This document shows, piece after piece, positions 20,379 through 31,588 of a DNA stretch of 64,000 nucleotides. The notes under the pieces were generated by a model. It was not told the origin of the DNA, ran no database searches, and was given only the letters and a program-made list of their open reading frames with translations. Every line of letters begins with the position of its first letter. Position 1 is the stretch's first letter. A program made the translations under genes and the position numbers. This DNA comes from Symsagittifera roscoffensis (taxonomy: Eukaryota; Xenacoelomorpha; Acoela; Convolutidae), in contig NC_087062.1 in assembly GCF_963678635.1 (NCBI RefSeq), positions 43,352,395 to 43,416,394 on the forward strand, read 5' to 3'.

Positions 20379-22265
20379 ACACGCACGGACAGACATACAC
20401 TGCTGATTTAAATAATGAGCAAAAATTGAATTTACAATCGCGTTTTTCTCAAATACGGTTATTATTAGTCAAAAACGATGAAGACGAAACATGCTCGGAA
20501 CTTCACCAGATTTTTATGACGAAATTAGTTTTGCGAAATTCCAAACAAAAAAATTTCACAACAAAAGTGGGTCATTTTGGCTCTTTAGTCTATTATTTAT
20601 TACCTCAAATCTAATAGGTCAATTGACGAGCAAATTAAATCAAAGTGAGCCTCTAATACAGACCAACAAAAATTTTGAAAACTATAACCACTAATTTTTT
20701 TTAGAGGTTTTTGGCGTTTTTAGAGTAAATATTTTGGTAAAATTTTGTTAGGCTGTATACGAGGCTCACTTTGATATAGCCTGTTTATTAATTGACTCAT
20801 TAGATTTAGCGTAAATCTTGATTGATCAAAAAAGCCAAAAATTTCTATTTTTGGGGTAAAAAATTTGTTCCGAAATTGGCAACATAATAATTCAGGTAAA
20901 TTCTAAGCAACTTTGGTTCTCATCATTTTTTTTCAAATTTCAAGCCAGTTTGAGAAAAACGCGTTTAAAATTTCAAGTTTTGTTTACTTTGATAGTTACT
21001 TTTAAGTTTTAATAGTTACTTTAATACCGGATAGTTTTAATCAGCGCTGTATATAAACACTGTTTTTGTTCCGACTTTCGAAAAAAGCGAGGAATTTTTA
21101 AGCATGGGGTAGTTTTTTATGTTCAGACCGATTTAAAAAAAAGTTGACTGCATATAGGTATCGATCCGGAATTCATTGGATGGCCAAGCGAGTATGCTTG
21201 TACTAGAAAAAAATGGGGAGGTCTTGTTGCTCGAATGATACATTGATAGTTTCAATACACAGATTATTTATTCGCGGAAAAATATTCGCACTCACAATCG
21301 GTCCAAGTTGAATTGAGGCAAGCTAATTGGTCTAATTATTTTTCTGACTTTCGAAGAAAGTGAGGAATTTTTATGCTTGGTGTGGCTTTTTATTCAGTCA
21401 ATTTTGACTGGTTAGTTAAGCATTTTTGACGGAATTTTTTATACCAACCCAGAGTTATTGTTTATTTCTGCTCAAATTTGAATTTTTTTTTCATCTGTGA
21501 TCAATTTTGTAATGTTACAGGAGTTTGAAATTTGCAAACTTTGCCAATTTGGGATAACTAAAGTGAGTTGTATTGCGTGCTAATAACACGCGTAAGAAGC
21601 AAATAATTGCGTTCCAAATTGAATTGAGACTAGCGATTCAATCCTATTATCACAAGGGGAGACGCTAAACACACCCTTAGTGTGTGGGGGACAAAAAAAA
21701 AGAAAAAAAATTTAAAACATTCTTTTTTTTTCTCAATTCTTGTTTTCATTTTTCCAGCAAAAAAACTTTCAAATGGCCTTAAGTGCAGTCTCAACATTCC
21801 GGTCGTTGCCTTGATACACGAGCAGTCTTGTTTCAAGGCAGCAATGAAATTTTAACACTTCAAGCTTGATATTATCAGCCTAAAATTCGTAGTTTGTCAA
21901 TATTCAAATAACCAAAAACTATTCGCGGCCAATTAATGGACAGTCGGAACAATCAGGGCAGAGCCATGATACGAGTAGTCTTGTTATACATTCAAAAGGG
22001 TTGGAAACTTGTTTGAGTCAACCGTTTTGTTCAATTTCACAAGCATGCATTTATAGTGATTTGAAATTGGAAAGAGTTCTGAAAACTAATTTGGTTGATT
22101 TTAAAAAGACAAAATTTAATTTAAATTTTTCTTTTGTGAAATCCGCGTGAAGTAGTATGATTAATCATAAGACACTATTGTGTCAATGACATGTTTTAAT
22201 ATTCAATTTCAGGCAAGTGGAGACCAAAACTGTCCTTAAACAACAAAAGCAGAGCCATCAAAATC
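20379..22265 (+). repeat. Non-coding leader of block 1
   Basis: Matches 41,825-43,700 at high identity and has no credible ORF. It holds internal repeats: GACTTTCGAA followed by GAGGAATTTTTA at about 21,071 and again at 21,351, and GAGCAGTCTTG / GAGTAGTCTTG at 21,820 and 21,976. It occurs only once per block, before the first unit, so it is probably either a flank carried along by the duplication or the element's terminal region. Confidence 0.6.
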
Positions 22266-22267
22266 GG

Positions 22268-22464
22268 CTCCCCCAAATCGGGCGAAGTATACTGTGTCAA
22301 TATTCCAATAAACATAAACTACCCGCTGTGGGGCACCGCCCTTCTTCCTTCATCGCAGCATCCATGAGCTGATAGAAAGAGTGAACGAAAGTGTGAGGTT
22401 TGAACGATTGAAGCCGAGCAGAAGAATACGAACAAATCATCATCGAGTTAGTCCCACTAACATA
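22268..22464 (+). repeat. Conserved 0.2-kb segment, unit U1
   Basis: A relatively GC-rich segment beginning CCCCCAAATCGGGCGAAGTATACTG and ending GAGTTAGTCCCACTAAC. It precedes the ATPase in units U1-U4 of block 1 and again in block 2, always in the same direction. In U1 the antisense 62-codon frame seen in other units is interrupted. Confidence 0.7.
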
Positions 22465-22589
22465 CCAAAATATTCAAATAAAATCTGATGTTTGCTTAAG
22501 TTTATCAGAACAAGATAGTCTGTCTAGGAAGATATAATTGAATTCATGGCTTTTCCGTCACATTAGAGAAATGAAGAATTTTTTTTTCA

Positions 22590-23899
22590 TGATGATGCGT
22601 GTTGTCTTTGATTATTTTAAACTGGGTAAAATTAAAATTGATTTTTTGTTGGTGAATAATTTCAAGTGGTCGATTTGGTCAATCGATCCATGTTTACTAT
22701 GAAATTAAGCACGTCAGAATAAAAGACAGTAAGCCAACAGATTTCTACTCAGTAAACCTATATACAGTAAACCAACAGAAACCACCAGGTTTCTACTGTA
22801 CAAAAATTACCGTACAAGTAACCAAAAATAAATCATTTAAAATACCAAAAGCAACAAAAAAAGATACAGATATGACCGCAGAAAACTCATCTGGAAAACG
22901 CATCTTACTTTTATTTGGTTAAAAATTGGTTTATTTCAACTCAAATTTGACAACCTTTTCTATTTTTATCAACACTATTAAGCTCTTTATGGACAAATGC
23001 AAAAAAAAACTTAAGTTTATCCAAAGAGTTGACTTTGATCTGACTGAAAACCTTCCCGATAATATAACAAAAGACCAATTAATATTTGATGACTCTTGTG
23101 AAGAAACATCTTACTTTTATTTGGTTAAAAATTGGTACCTTTCAACCCAAATTTGACAACATTTTATATTTTTATCAACATTCTTAAGCTCTTTATGAAA
23201 AAATGCAAAGAAAAAACATCAAATTTAGTCAAGGAGTTGACTTTGAACTGATTGAGAATCTTCCCAATAATGGAACAAACTACCTGTTAAAATTTGATGA
23301 CTCTTGTGAAGAAACTTCAAACTCTAAGCAGTTTGAAAATTTGCTACTGCTGGAAGACACAGGTGACCGAATACGATCTATAAAAATCATAGTTTGTTTC
23401 ATCAGAGCTAATTGGAAGGAGATGTATTGTTACAAATTACACTTTTAGTCTTGTTCAAGTCACCAAGAGATGTTTTACAATTCAATCCATTAAGTCAACA
23501 ACTAGGTCTGGGATCAAAATTGAAAGAGTGTTATCAAGATGCAACATCTATTCTTTATGGTCATTTACTCATTGATACAACTCCAAAAACAATTGATTCG
23601 CTTGGATATTGCACAAACAACGGCTCAGTTCCAACAATTCTTTTTTACCAGCAGGAACAGAAACAAAGTTTTCGAACGAGGAGCATACATTACGTCTCTA
23701 TACTCCCAGTATTTCAAACATTTTCTCAAAAACTTCAAGAACTATTCATCCTACAATGTCCAAAAACTTTCGTTCTTTTCCTCAGCGAATGTTTAGTACA
23801 TTTGCTACGAGGCGAGCTACAGGATCTCCGAAAAGTAGACCTAGTAAAATATCTAAGAGAAGTATCAAAACTCACATGATGAAGAGTTTGACTGCATAA
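22590..23899 (+). pseudogene. Packaging ATPase, unit U1
   Basis: The family is the A32-like FtsK/HerA ATPase that pumps Polinton DNA into capsids. Visible pieces are an upstream segment (HVYYEIKHV), a P-loop-like AENSSGK at about 22,880, the Walker B segment FDDSCEE (twice, at 23,087 and 23,298, because a 205-bp stretch is duplicated), the VLFKSPRDV strand near 23,453, the DATSILYGHLLID segment near 23,550, and a basic Ser/Arg tail ending KSLTA at 23,899. Stops and shifts separate these. The Lys of the P-loop is kept, but the following Ser/Thr is replaced by Arg. Confidence 0.7.
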
Positions 23900-24049
23900 A
23901 GGGAGAACTATTTTAAGCTCGCCAAAAGGCTTACAACTAATATCTTTTATCACTCCTCGATTAAATAATTGACATAGTATAACGATTGAAATAAGATCAG
24001 TTTGTTCTAATTCTTTACTCAGTTTATCAATCACAAAAAACGGTTCCAA

Positions 24050-25128
24050 AAAAAAATAGAACAAACGCAAGAAAAAGAGATAAGAGATTATACCAAAAAA
24101 TTGGATTCTATTTACAAAGCTGTAAATGCGAAGTTGAAAACGAGTAACGAAAAGCATCTTATTGATTGAATTTTGAGTTCTCCAAAACAATCGAGACACA
24201 AAAAAATCTATTAAACTCAAGCGAATAATACCGATTTCCAGATATTTACTTTATCATTTCGGAAACAAGTCAAATTCAACCTAAATTTGTTATCAACAAG
24301 AATGCCAAAGCAAAAGACAGAGGAACTCGGATCCCTTTCAAAATCTGAAAAGGTAAGTCTGATTAGATTGTTTTCTATTGTTAGAGCTGCGTACGCTTCT
24401 GTGCGAAACTTGTGTAAAGCAAGCGGTTTGTCAAAAAAGAAAGTAGACAATTTTTACAAATCGAGACAACATATACAAAATTTGGTCCTCCAATCAGACG
24501 TTTCGGAAGACTTCAAGCTTTTTCCAAATATATCAATGAAATTTGGTGCATGGACTTGGCTAATGTGGACAAGGAAGCGAGTCAAAACAGTGGAGTCAAA
24601 CATTTATTGGTCAAACATTTATCGAGTTCAAACAATGAAAACAAAATAAGCCAAAGACACAGAAACTTTGCAAGCTTTCAAAAAAAGTTATCGAAAACAA
24701 CACTCAAAAACTTTGGTTTGATAAAAGTACAGAATATTGCGGAAATTTCAAAAAAAAGTTGCAACGAGAAAGACATTGAAATTCACTCAACAATGAGTGA
24801 AACAAAAGCTGCAATCGCAGAGAGCGCCATTCAATCATTAGAACACATAATTAACCGCTACATAGGGGATCATGGTGAAAAATTCATTCCCAATTATCTA
24901 TATTTGTGTCTACAAGGAATTGTCACGTCTTAAGATCTATTCGGAAATCAGCTAGAGATGTCAAGAATACTGCTCTCGAACGGAATACAAGCCACAATTT
25001 ACAGATGAAATTTTTGAAACTTCGGCAATATCTACAAAACAGCCTCCTACATACATCATCAAAGATCTCGACAAAGAAGAAGTTCTGGGAAAGTTTTATG
25101 AAAAACAGCTGAAAAAATAATCAGAATC
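24050..25128 (+). pseudogene. Polinton integrase (F54H12.3-like), unit U1
   Basis: Fragments of a retroviral-type DDE integrase lie in three frames. The N-terminal helical segment is SVRNLCKASGLSKKKV (24,396-24,445). The first Asp is in the CMDLA stretch near 24,550. The NETKAA-type motif is present as MSETKAAIAESAIQSL (24,794-24,841), and its Glu is the third catalytic residue. The C-terminal end has FYEKQL. It would insert the linear element into the genome. Frameshifts near 24,450, 24,600, 24,660 and 24,900 inactivate it. Confidence 0.75.
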
Positions 25129-25134
25129 AAAGTT

Positions 25135-25856
25135 AATCATTTTTAAAACTGAATTTCTATCAATCAGTTTTCCTGGAAATTTTTTTTACTTTTGACCTAG
25201 TTTCTAAGGCTTTTTTAAAATTGTTATTCGAATAAAAGTCTGGGTTTTTTACAAGTTTTCTACCCGAACAAACACATTTGAAAGGAGAATGGGAGGTTGC
25301 TGTTTCAGAAATAATATACCCTTCTTTGTACTAAAATGTTATTGAGGGAAAGTTTACTTTCGTAGCTAGCAGACAAAGTTCTGAGGACAAAATAAAGATT
25401 CAACCGATGCATATTGATCCAGGATTGCATCCAAGTTTGTTGATATAAAAGTAGTTATGAACAACAAAATTCGAGAACGTCTAGGTGCTCAAGCAATTGA
25501 AAATAACGGAAGATATGTATCACTAGATAAAAGTAGACAAAAGATAGCCGTCCATTCACCTGATGATCAGTCAGTGCTTATTATTCAAAGCTCTGATTTA
25601 AGTCAAATTTTTGGCAGTGATTTAGAAAAAAATCAAACAGGTTCATAATTAGTGGAAAAGGACCGCATTATCCTCAGTATTGTACGACATTATAAGAATA
25701 CAATCTTTGATGATATGTACTGATATTATAGAATATAACATACAAAAACTCTTTATTGCTTTGCATTCCATTAGTTTCCTAAGTAGTGGAATACCAAGTA
25801 TACAACTGTACTTGAATATGCGTGATACCCATTTCAGTTTAAAGCTTTAATTAATC
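25135..25856 (+). pseudogene. Penton/minor-capsid-like protein, unit U1
   Basis: The frame-broken gene starts near the EWEVAVSEIIYPS-like segment (25,290) and includes ORF 25,457-25,648 (MNNKIRERLGAQAIE, then FIISGKGPHYPQY in another frame). It ends near an NITYKNSLLLCIP segment. In related elements this gene sits between integrase and the F54H12.2-type capsid gene and is thought to encode the single jelly-roll minor capsid. I recognise it by order and motifs, not by fold. Confidence 0.55.
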
Positions 25857-26845
25857 ATGGGAAGATTGTTCGATGTTTTCAAGAGAAAAAAAGTGGAACA
25901 TAAAGCAAACTGTGGATGATTCAGACGAGGAACCAGATCCTCACTTAACTTATGTCAGCACTTTACTAAATTCACTATTATCCAATTTGAGTTTCAGTTT
26001 AACAATACAACGGCTTCCAACGCCAATGAATTATATCCTCATAAGCCGCAAAAATCGAACGAATAGAGCCGCTCACTGATAGAGCAATTTCCTTAGGAAC
26101 AAGATAAGTTTGACGCTCTTTGGGAGGCTCGCCATTGATTTGTTCACTTGCGAAAAGTTGTTAGTACCAAATACCAAACTTTGAATTAAACTTATTCCAG
26201 CTAGACCTGAGTTTTACGTGGTATCTGATAATCCAAATGTCAGTCTGAAAAATGTTGATTGTTTGCTGTTTACTAGAAGAATTTTAGTTGCTGAACCTAG
26301 TCATCAAAACATGCAATGGAATATGGCAAGAGAACCTTCGATACAACTACATGGAAAATATAGCAACAACTTTTATCATTCCATGTTGTCAAAAGCAATT
26401 CATACATGAAAATATTTTTAATAACGCTCCAATAAGAAAAACAGCTCTTGCAATGAAAACAAATTCAGCTGTTGCAGGATTATTTCATGAAAACTCTTTC
26501 AACTATCAACAACTTCACTTGGGAGAGCTTAAATTTATTCGGGGTGAAAGACCAATTGTTTCATTAGATACAACTTCTCCTTGTCGCCCTTATGTTACAA
26601 CAATAAAAGCAATGCATTTTAACGAAGATTTCTTAGCTCTTCCTATAGAAAATTTTCAAAATCACAATATTCTTGTTTTCGAATTGACTTCACTGCAGGA
26701 TGCAGATGAACAGTTGCATTATCCAGAACTTAGTGGAGAAAGCTTGAGATTAGAAATGTTTTTCCAGTTTCCCTTGGAGCAAGAAACTTAAGTGATAGTC
26801 TTGGAAGAAACCTTTACAAATTTTCAAACTGACAAGCTCAACTAA
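25857..26845 (+). pseudogene. Major-capsid-like protein (F54H12.2 type), unit U1
   Basis: The ATG at 25,857 (MGRLFDV) leads into an acidic DDSDEEPDPHLTYV segment in a second frame. The middle keeps VVSDNPNVSLKNVDC (26,217-26,262) and ENLRYNYMENIA. ORF 26,288-26,791 carries the well-preserved C-terminal half with CRPYVTTIKAM and YPELSGESLRLEMFFQFPLEQ. Homologues are predicted double jelly-roll capsid proteins. This copy lost roughly a third of the N-terminal part by a deletion and shifts near 25,990-26,090. Confidence 0.7.
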
Positions 26846-26849
26846 ACCT

Positions 26850-27480
26850 CCAGTAAATGTAGACAATGAATGCTGTTTAATTGAACCCCGAGACTGTAAA
26901 ACAGTGTTCATTAATTTTTGTCAAGTTCATAAAACTCGTGTATGGGACTTTGTTGATTCAGTACTAAAATGCGGGTAAGTCATTAATCTTACTTTTTTAT
27001 CCTTAAATGGATTATCAAGCTATCAATTTCTAGTTGTAAATTTTTCAATTTCCAGATCAATTTTTAGATGTAAATTAACGAACAATTGCAAAGATGGATA
27101 TTTTTTCACTTCAGCAAATTATCGAAAAAAATCCTGAGCTCTGGTTCAAGTACATCAAAAATCCCTCAACTAACAAAATAATTTTTTGCAATCAACAAGT
27201 CAGCTCTAAGCAAGGATAGAGGAGAACACTGGATCATGATTGCTCGACTGGACCAAACTTACTACTTTGCTGAATACCTAGGTCAAAAAAGAACAACTTA
27301 GTTCATTTTAACCAAAAATTATTGGCAAATGGAACCAGAAAACTAAGAAAAACTGATAGTTTGTGTGGACTATATGCAATTTATTCAGCACTTCTTCTTT
27401 TTAAATTCTACCAGAGAAACTTGAAGAATATTCATGATGTGCGTGTTTTGAATTTAAATGTAATTTTATGTAAATATGTA
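26850..27480 (+). pseudogene. Adenain-like cysteine protease, unit U1
   Basis: After an exon-like segment (DNECCLIEPRDCKTVF) and an intron-like interval at 26,975-27,067, the gene continues with a MDIFSLQQ start at 27,092. Catalytic landmarks are GEHW (His, near 27,229), YYFAEYLG (Glu) and LCGLYAIYS (Cys, near 27,361). This His-Glu-Cys order matches the adenovirus maturation protease, which trims capsid proteins. A frameshift near 27,190 and a stop near 27,300 break it. Confidence 0.65.
26975..27067 (+). other. Intron-like interval in protease gene, unit U1
   Basis: Donor GTAAGT at 26,975 and acceptor TTTTTAG ending at 27,067 enclose 93 bp with stops in every frame. The equivalent positions in U3 (32,269-32,336) and U3' (54,272-54,342) also begin GTAAGT and end in a T-rich tract plus AG. 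Confidence 0.5.
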
Positions 27481-27599
27481 GATTTCATTTGTAAGTGTAA
27501 ATTATGGTAGTAATTCTGAATAAGATGCAATGATTTATATATTTTCTTTGTAAATAATTTTTTTTCTCAAAACGCTTAGTTTTTGTGAATTTTCAGTAG

Positions 27600-27805
27600 A
27601 TTTCGTCTCCCCCAGATCGGGCGAAGTATACTGTGTCAATATTCCAATGAGCAAAAACTAATCGCTGAGTGCCCCGCCCCTCTTCCTTCACCGCAGCGTC
27701 CATGAGTTGATAGAAAGAGTGAATGGAAGTGGGAAGTGCGAACGATTGAAGCCGAGCAGAAGAATACGAACAAATCATCATCGAGTTAGTCCCACTAACA
27801 CCAAC
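27600..27805 (+). repeat. Conserved 0.2-kb segment, unit U2
   Basis: Preceded by TTTTCAG, like a 3' splice site. The antisense 62-codon frame (27,593-27,781) is open, with the end DTVYFARSGGDEIY at its C-terminus. Confidence 0.7.
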
Positions 27806-27939
27806 ATATTCAAATAAAATCTGATGTTTGCTTAAGTTTATCAGAACAAAATAGTTTGTCTAGAAAGATATAATTGAAGTCACGGCTTTTTCGTCACTTT
27901 AGACAAATGAAGATATGTTTTTTTTATGATGATGTGTGT

Positions 27940-28712
27940 TGTCTTTGATTATTTTAAACTGAGTAAAATTAAAATTGACGAGATTTTTTGTTGGTGTATA
28001 TTTTCAAGTGATCGAGCCAAAAATGCAGGCAAATGGTCAACCCATCCATGTTTACTATGAAATTAAGCACGTCAGAATAAAAGACAGTAAACCAACAGTT
28101 TTCAACTCAGTAAACCAATACACAGTAAATCAACAGAAACCAACAGGTTTCTACTGTACAAAAATTAACGTACAAGTAACTAAAAATAAATAAATTAAAA
28201 TTCCAAAGCACAAAAAATACAGCTATGACCGCAGAAAACTCATCTGGAAAACCGCATTTTATTTTTATTTGGTTGAAAAATGGAACATTTCAACACAAAA
28301 TTGACAACTTTTTCTAATTTCATCAACATTAAAAAACGTTTCATGGCAGATGCAAAGAAAAAACTTTAAAATTATCCAAAGAGTTGACTTTGAAATGATC
28401 GAAAACCTTCCCAATAGTGGAACCAAACACCTGTTGATTATTTAATGACTCTTGTGAAGAAACATTTTGTTTTTATTTGGCTAAAATTTGGTAAGTTTCA
28501 ACGCAAATTTGACAAAACTATCTTTTTTATCAACATTATTAAGCCCTTTATGGACAAATGCAAAACCAAACCTCAAATTTATCGAAGGAGTTCACTTTGA
28601 ACTGATTGAAAAAATTCCCAATGATGGAACAAAGTACCTGTTAATATTTGATGACTCTTGTGAAAAAACTTCAAACTTTAAGCAGCTTGTAATAAAAAGA
28701 ATATTCATGATG
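27940..28712 (+). pseudogene. Packaging ATPase, unit U2, truncated and fused to protease end
   Basis: The upstream ORF (27,975-28,193) and both Walker B copies are present, the second as YLLIFDDSCEK at 28,634-28,666. At about 28,692 the sequence jumps from the ATPase (QLV) to the last codons of the protease gene (AAGAATATTCATGATGTGCG). Everything between, including integrase and capsid genes, is deleted from this unit. Confidence 0.65.
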
Positions 28713-28877
28713 TGCGTGTTTTGAATTTTATAAGTAATTTTATGTAATTGTGTAGATTTCATTTGTAAGTGTTAATTATGGTAGTAAATCTACTATACGA
28801 TGCAGTGATTTATATGTTTGCTTTGTAATATAATTGTTTTTTTCTCAAAACGCTTGATTTTTTGAATTTTCAGTAGA

Positions 28878-29083
28878 TTTCGTCTCCCACAGATCGGGCG
28901 AAGTATACTGTGTCAATAATCCGATAAGCAAAAACTAATCGCTGAGTGCCCCGCCCTTCTTCCTTCACGGCAGCATCCATGAGTTGATAGAAAGAGTGAA
29001 TGGAAGTGTGAGGTGCGAACGATTGAAGCCGAGCAGAAGAAAACGAACAAATCATCATCGAGTTAGTCCCACTAACACCAACA
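28878..29083 (+). repeat. Conserved 0.2-kb segment, unit U3
   Basis: The antisense 62-codon frame is open at 28,870-29,058. A few substitutions separate it from U2 (CCCACAGATCGGG here). Confidence 0.7.
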
Positions 29084-29169
29084 TTTTCAAATAAAACCTG
29101 ATGTTTGCTTAAGTTTATCAGAACAAGTAAGTTTGTCTAGGAAGATATAATTGAATTTATGGCTTTTCT

Positions 29170-29640
29170 GTCACATTAGAGAAATGGTGAAGTTTTTTTT
29201 CTTGATGATCCGTGTTGTTTTTGATTATTTTAAACTGAGTAAAATTAATTTTGAAGAGATTTTTTGTTGGTGTTTATTTTCGAATGATCGTGCCGAAATT
29301 GCAGGCAAATGGTCAATCGATCCATGTTTACTATGAAATTATGCCCGTCAGAATAAAAGACAGTGAACCAACAGGTTTCTACACAGTAAACCAATACACA
29401 GTAAACCAACAGAACCCAACAGGTTTCTACTGTACAAAAATTAACGTACAAGTAGTTTAAAAAAAAACATTTAAAATACCAAAAGAACAAGAAAAAATTC
29501 AAATAAGACCGCAGAAAACTTATCTGGAAAACCGCATTTTACTACGAGGCGAGCTACAGGATCTCCGAAAAGTAGACGTAGTAAAATATCGAAGAAAAAT
29601 ATCAAAACTGACACGATGAAGAATTTGACTGCATAAAAGG
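29170..29640 (+). pseudogene. Packaging ATPase, unit U3, internally deleted
   Basis: The N-terminal ORF (29,251-29,460, MKRFFVGVYFRMIVP) is followed by the AENLSGK-like stretch, and then at 29,541 directly by the basic C-terminal tail (TTRRATGSPK). About 0.9 kb covering both Walker B segments is missing. The same junction occurs in U7, U3' and U5'. Confidence 0.65.
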
Positions 29641-29767
29641 AGAACTATTTTAAGCTCGCCAAAAGGCTTACAGCTAATATCTTTTGTCATGACGATTGAC
29701 ATAGTATGGATCAGTTTGGTCTTATTCTTTACTCAGTTGATCAATCACAAACTACGCTTCCAAAAAA

Positions 29768-30869
29768 AAATGGAACAAAAGCAAGAAAAAGAGGTGATTG
29801 CACCAAAAAATTTTGATTCTATTTACAAAGCTGTAAACGCGAGGTTGAAAACGAGTAACAATAAGCATCTTTTTTATTCAATTTTGATTTCTCCAAAACA
29901 ATCGGGACACAAAAAAATCTATTAAACTCAAGCGAATAATACCGATTTCCAAATATTTACTTTATCATTTTGGAAGCAAGTCAAATTCAATCTAAACTTG
30001 TTATCAACAAGAATGCCAAAGCAAAAGACAGAGGAACTCGGATCCCTTTCAAAATCTGAAAAGGTAAGTCTGATTAGATTGTTTTTTATTGTTAGAGCTG
30101 CGTACGCTTCTGTGCGAAACTTATGTAAAGCAAGCGGTTTGTCAAGAAAGAATGTAGAACAATTTTTACAAACCAAAACTTAGTATACAAAATTTGGTCC
30201 TCCATTCAGAACTTTCGGAAGACTTCAAGCTTTTTCAAAATCTATCAATGAAGTTTGGCATGTGAACTTGTCTTATGTGGACAAGGAAGCGAGTCAAAAC
30301 AGTGGAGTCAAACATTTATGAGTTGCTGTTGATATATTTTTGCAATTTGTCCGAGTTCAAACAAAGAAAACAAAATAAGCCAAAGACACAGACACTTTGC
30401 AAGCTTTCAAAAAAAATTCTCAAAAAAAAACACTCCTCAAAAACTTTGGGTTGATAAAAGAACAGAATGTCGGGGAATTTTTAAAAAAATTTGCAAGGAG
30501 AAAGACACTGAAGTTCATTCAACAATGAGTGAAACAAAAGCTGCATTTGCAGAGAGCGCCATTCAATCATTAAAACACAAAATTTACCGCCCCATAGAGG
30601 ATCTTGGTGAAAAATTCAATATCAAGTTACCTCAATTTGTGTCTACAAGGAATTGTCACGTCTTAAGATCTATTGAGAAATCAGTTAGAGATGTCAAGAA
30701 TACTGATCTCAAAAAGAATACGAGCCACAACTTACAGATAAAAATTTTGAAAGTTCGGCAATATCTAAAAAACAGCCTCCTACATACATCTTCAAAGATC
30801 TCGACAAAAAAAGAAGTTCTGGGAAAATTTTATGAAAAACAGCTGAGAAAATGTTCAGATTCAAGGTTA
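29768..30869 (+). pseudogene. Polinton integrase, unit U3
   Basis: This begins at the MEQKQEKEV methionine (29,770), the most complete N-terminus in block 1. SVRNLCKASG, a first Asp region near 30,260, a VDKRTE motif (second Asp, near 30,450) and ETKAAFAESAIQSL (30,531-30,572) are visible. ORF 30,525-31,067 reads through the integrase tail (GKFYEKQLRKC) into the penton-like gene without a stop. The VDKGTE Gly is replaced by Arg. Frameshifts near 30,180, 30,260 and 30,370 inactivate it. Confidence 0.75.
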
Positions 30870-31588
30870 ATCATTTTTAAAACTGAATTTCTATCGATCA
30901 GTTTGCCTGGATTTTTTTTTACTATTGAGCTAGTTTCTAAGGCTTCTTTTAATTGTTATCCGAATAAAAGTTTGAGTTCTTTTACAAGTTTTCTACCCGA
31001 ACCAACAGACTTGAAAGGAGAATGGGAGGTTGCTGTTTCAGAAATAATATACCCTTCTTTGTACTAAAATTTTATTGAGGGAAAGTTTACTTTCGTAGAT
31101 GGCAGACAAAGTTCTGAGGAGAAAAGAAAGATTCAACCGATGCATATTGATCCAGGAGTGCATCCAAGTTTGTTGATATAAAAGTAGTTATGAACAACAA
31201 AATTCGAGAACGTCTAGGTGCTCAGGCAATTGAATATAACGGAAGATATGTATCACTAGATGAAAGTACACAAAAGATAGCCGTCCATTTACCTGATGAT
31301 CAGTCAGTGTTTATAATTCAAAGTTCTGATTTAAGTCATATTTTTGGACGTGATTTTGAAAAAAATCTAAAAGTTCATAATTAGTGGAAAAGGACCGCAT
31401 TATCCTCAATATTCTATGACATTATATGAATACATTCTTTGATGATATGTACTGATATTATAGAATATAACATACAAAAACACTTTATTGCTTTGCATTC
31501 CATTAATTTCCTAAGTAGTGGAATACAAAAAAGACAACTATACTTGAATATGCGTGATACCCATTTTAGTTTAAAGCTTTAATTAATC
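30870..31588 (+). pseudogene. Penton/minor-capsid-like protein, unit U3
   Basis: The N-terminal 60 codons are in one clean frame (FTIELVSKASFNCYPNKSL, then EWEVAVSEIIYPSLY). After TAA at 31,065 the frame changes, and ORF 31,190-31,384 (MNNKIRERLGAQAIEYN) covers the middle. The end is short and shifted. Confidence 0.55.

Noticed and set aside
20379..22265. Leader as a terminal inverted repeat of a Polinton
   Set aside because: Both copies are in the same direction, and no inverted counterpart is seen at the array end.
22926..23160. Recurring TAA in the ATPase at a position where Gln would fit, suggesting a ciliate-type code
   Set aside because: Other TAA codons replace Lys or other residues and are absent in sister units, so ordinary shared mutations explain them. 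All surrounding elements use standard stops.
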